Of a stretch of 27,757 nucleotides of DNA, positions 27,500 to 27,757 are shown one piece after another. Location of the stretch: NCBI GenBank assembly GCA_028712605.1, contig JAQTPV010000007.1, positions 1-27,757 of the forward strand, in the 5' to 3' direction. Both the position numbers and the translations under genes were made by a program. Source of the DNA: Minisyncoccota bacterium (GTDB lineage Bacteria > Patescibacteriota > Minisyncoccia > Minisyncoccales > CG1-02-41-26). The notes below the pieces were generated by a model. It was not told the origin of the DNA. It ran no database searches and saw only the letters and a program-made list of their open reading frames with translations. Numbering within the stretch: the stretch's first letter is position 1; every line of letters begins with the position of its first letter.

Positions 27500-27757
27500 A
27501 AATTTCTTACGTTTACGATGAGGGGCCAAGAAAAGAGGACAATTATTTAATTAAAGATAATCTGGCTGGTGTCTTTGATGGCGCTAATAGCCGCACCAAT
27601 TTTATTGACCAGCAGGGCCTTAGCGGGGGGCAGCTGGCCGCTCAAATTGTCAAAGATACCTTTGCTCTAGATGATAGGTCTCTACAAGACTTAGCCATTT
27701 TAGCCAATCAAAACTTAAAGAGCCAAATGATGGCTCATGGAGTGGATACGAACGATA
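27496..27757 (+). CDS. Probable PP2C-type (PPM) protein phosphatase (3' partial)
   Basis: The ATG overlaps the rarA stop, so it is translationally coupled. Only the first 87 residues lie in the window. The pattern ISYVYDEGPRKEDNYLIKDNLAGVFDGANS, with a metal-site-like acidic motif (E-D-N and V-F-D-G-A) followed by SGGQLAAQIVKDTF, resembles the N-terminus of PPM-family Ser/Thr phosphatases (compare D-G-M/A-G-G then a helix). The later metal-binding motifs cannot be seen. The alternative is an unrelated protein with a similar acidic start. Confidence 0.55.
   Translation, partial: MKISYVYDEGPRKEDNYLIKDNLAGVFDGANSRTNFIDQQGLSGGQLAAQIVKDTFALDDRSLQDLAILANQNLKSQMMAHGVDTND

Noticed and set aside
1..27757. 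CRISPR arrays, insertion sequences or prophage
   Set aside because: No regularly spaced direct repeats, transposase or phage structural genes were seen; the baseplate-J-like region alone is not phage evidence.

Overview
The window looks like a chromosomal segment of a Candidate Phyla Radiation (Patescibacteria) bacterium, most likely a parcubacterial lineage; this is inferred from gene content, not from a marker tree. The pointers are a moderately AT-rich genome with dense packing and 3-7 nt gaps or overlaps, an alanyl-tRNA synthetase of only 585 residues, a short gamma-type DnaX, Lys-rich extensions on ribosomal proteins, and several families I associate with CPR genomes (tandem LamG proteins, an orphan AmrS, a Cys-rich zinc-ribbon protein, a membrane protein with a baseplate-J-like region). 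TGA is used as an ordinary stop (ABC transporter, rarA), so the UGA-recoding lineages (Gracilibacteria, Absconditabacteria) are unlikely.

Layout. 1-1380: 3' part of a LamG surface protein, closed by a perfect palindromic terminator shared with the convergent efp. 1460-2723 (-): a DNA polymerase X-like helix-hairpin-helix protein followed by efp. 2816-3073: an isolated 86-residue unknown with the clearest Shine-Dalgarno sequence of the window. 3176-3874: a winged-helix/NUDIX fusion. 3871-5244 (-): an unknown plus the radical SAM protein AmrS. 5301-7807: tpiA overlapping a truncated alaS. 7886-10345: an FtsA/PilM-like actin fold protein paired with a membrane-anchored baseplate-J-like protein. 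10415-14889: the translation/transcription block infA-rpmJ-rpsM-rpsK-rpsD-rpoA-rplQ-rplM-rpsI, interrupted before rpoA by two strong hairpins and closed by a terminator. 14976-16630: a small multidrug-export family membrane protein and dnaX. 16643-16713: tRNA-Gln(UUG). 16737-19002: mltG, a membrane-anchored unknown and a SAM methyltransferase.

19177-22832 is the most unusual part. Two paralogous small helical proteins flank a 607-residue Cys-rich protein on the minus strand, and a TrmB-family regulator lies divergently with a consensus promoter. The Cys-rich gene carries what looks like an in-frame palindromic insertion near its 5' end, and just past its stop lies a second, diverged copy of its own last codons next to another palindromic repeat. 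22903-27757: a membrane-anchored L,D-transpeptidase and a divergent ABC exporter share a 9-3-9 operator-like palindrome; then come rarA and the start of a probable PP2C-type phosphatase.

How it fits together: most of the window is housekeeping (ribosome, RNA polymerase, replication clamp loading, glycolysis, peptidoglycan processing by MltG and an L,D-transpeptidase). Promoters mostly show extended -10 elements (TGnTATAAT-like) a few to about 20 nt upstream of the start codon, and nearly all genes lack a Shine-Dalgarno sequence, so leaderless or short-leader initiation seems to be the rule. The best candidates for undescribed biology are the small-protein/Cys-rich/TrmB module and the FtsA-like/membrane-protein pair.
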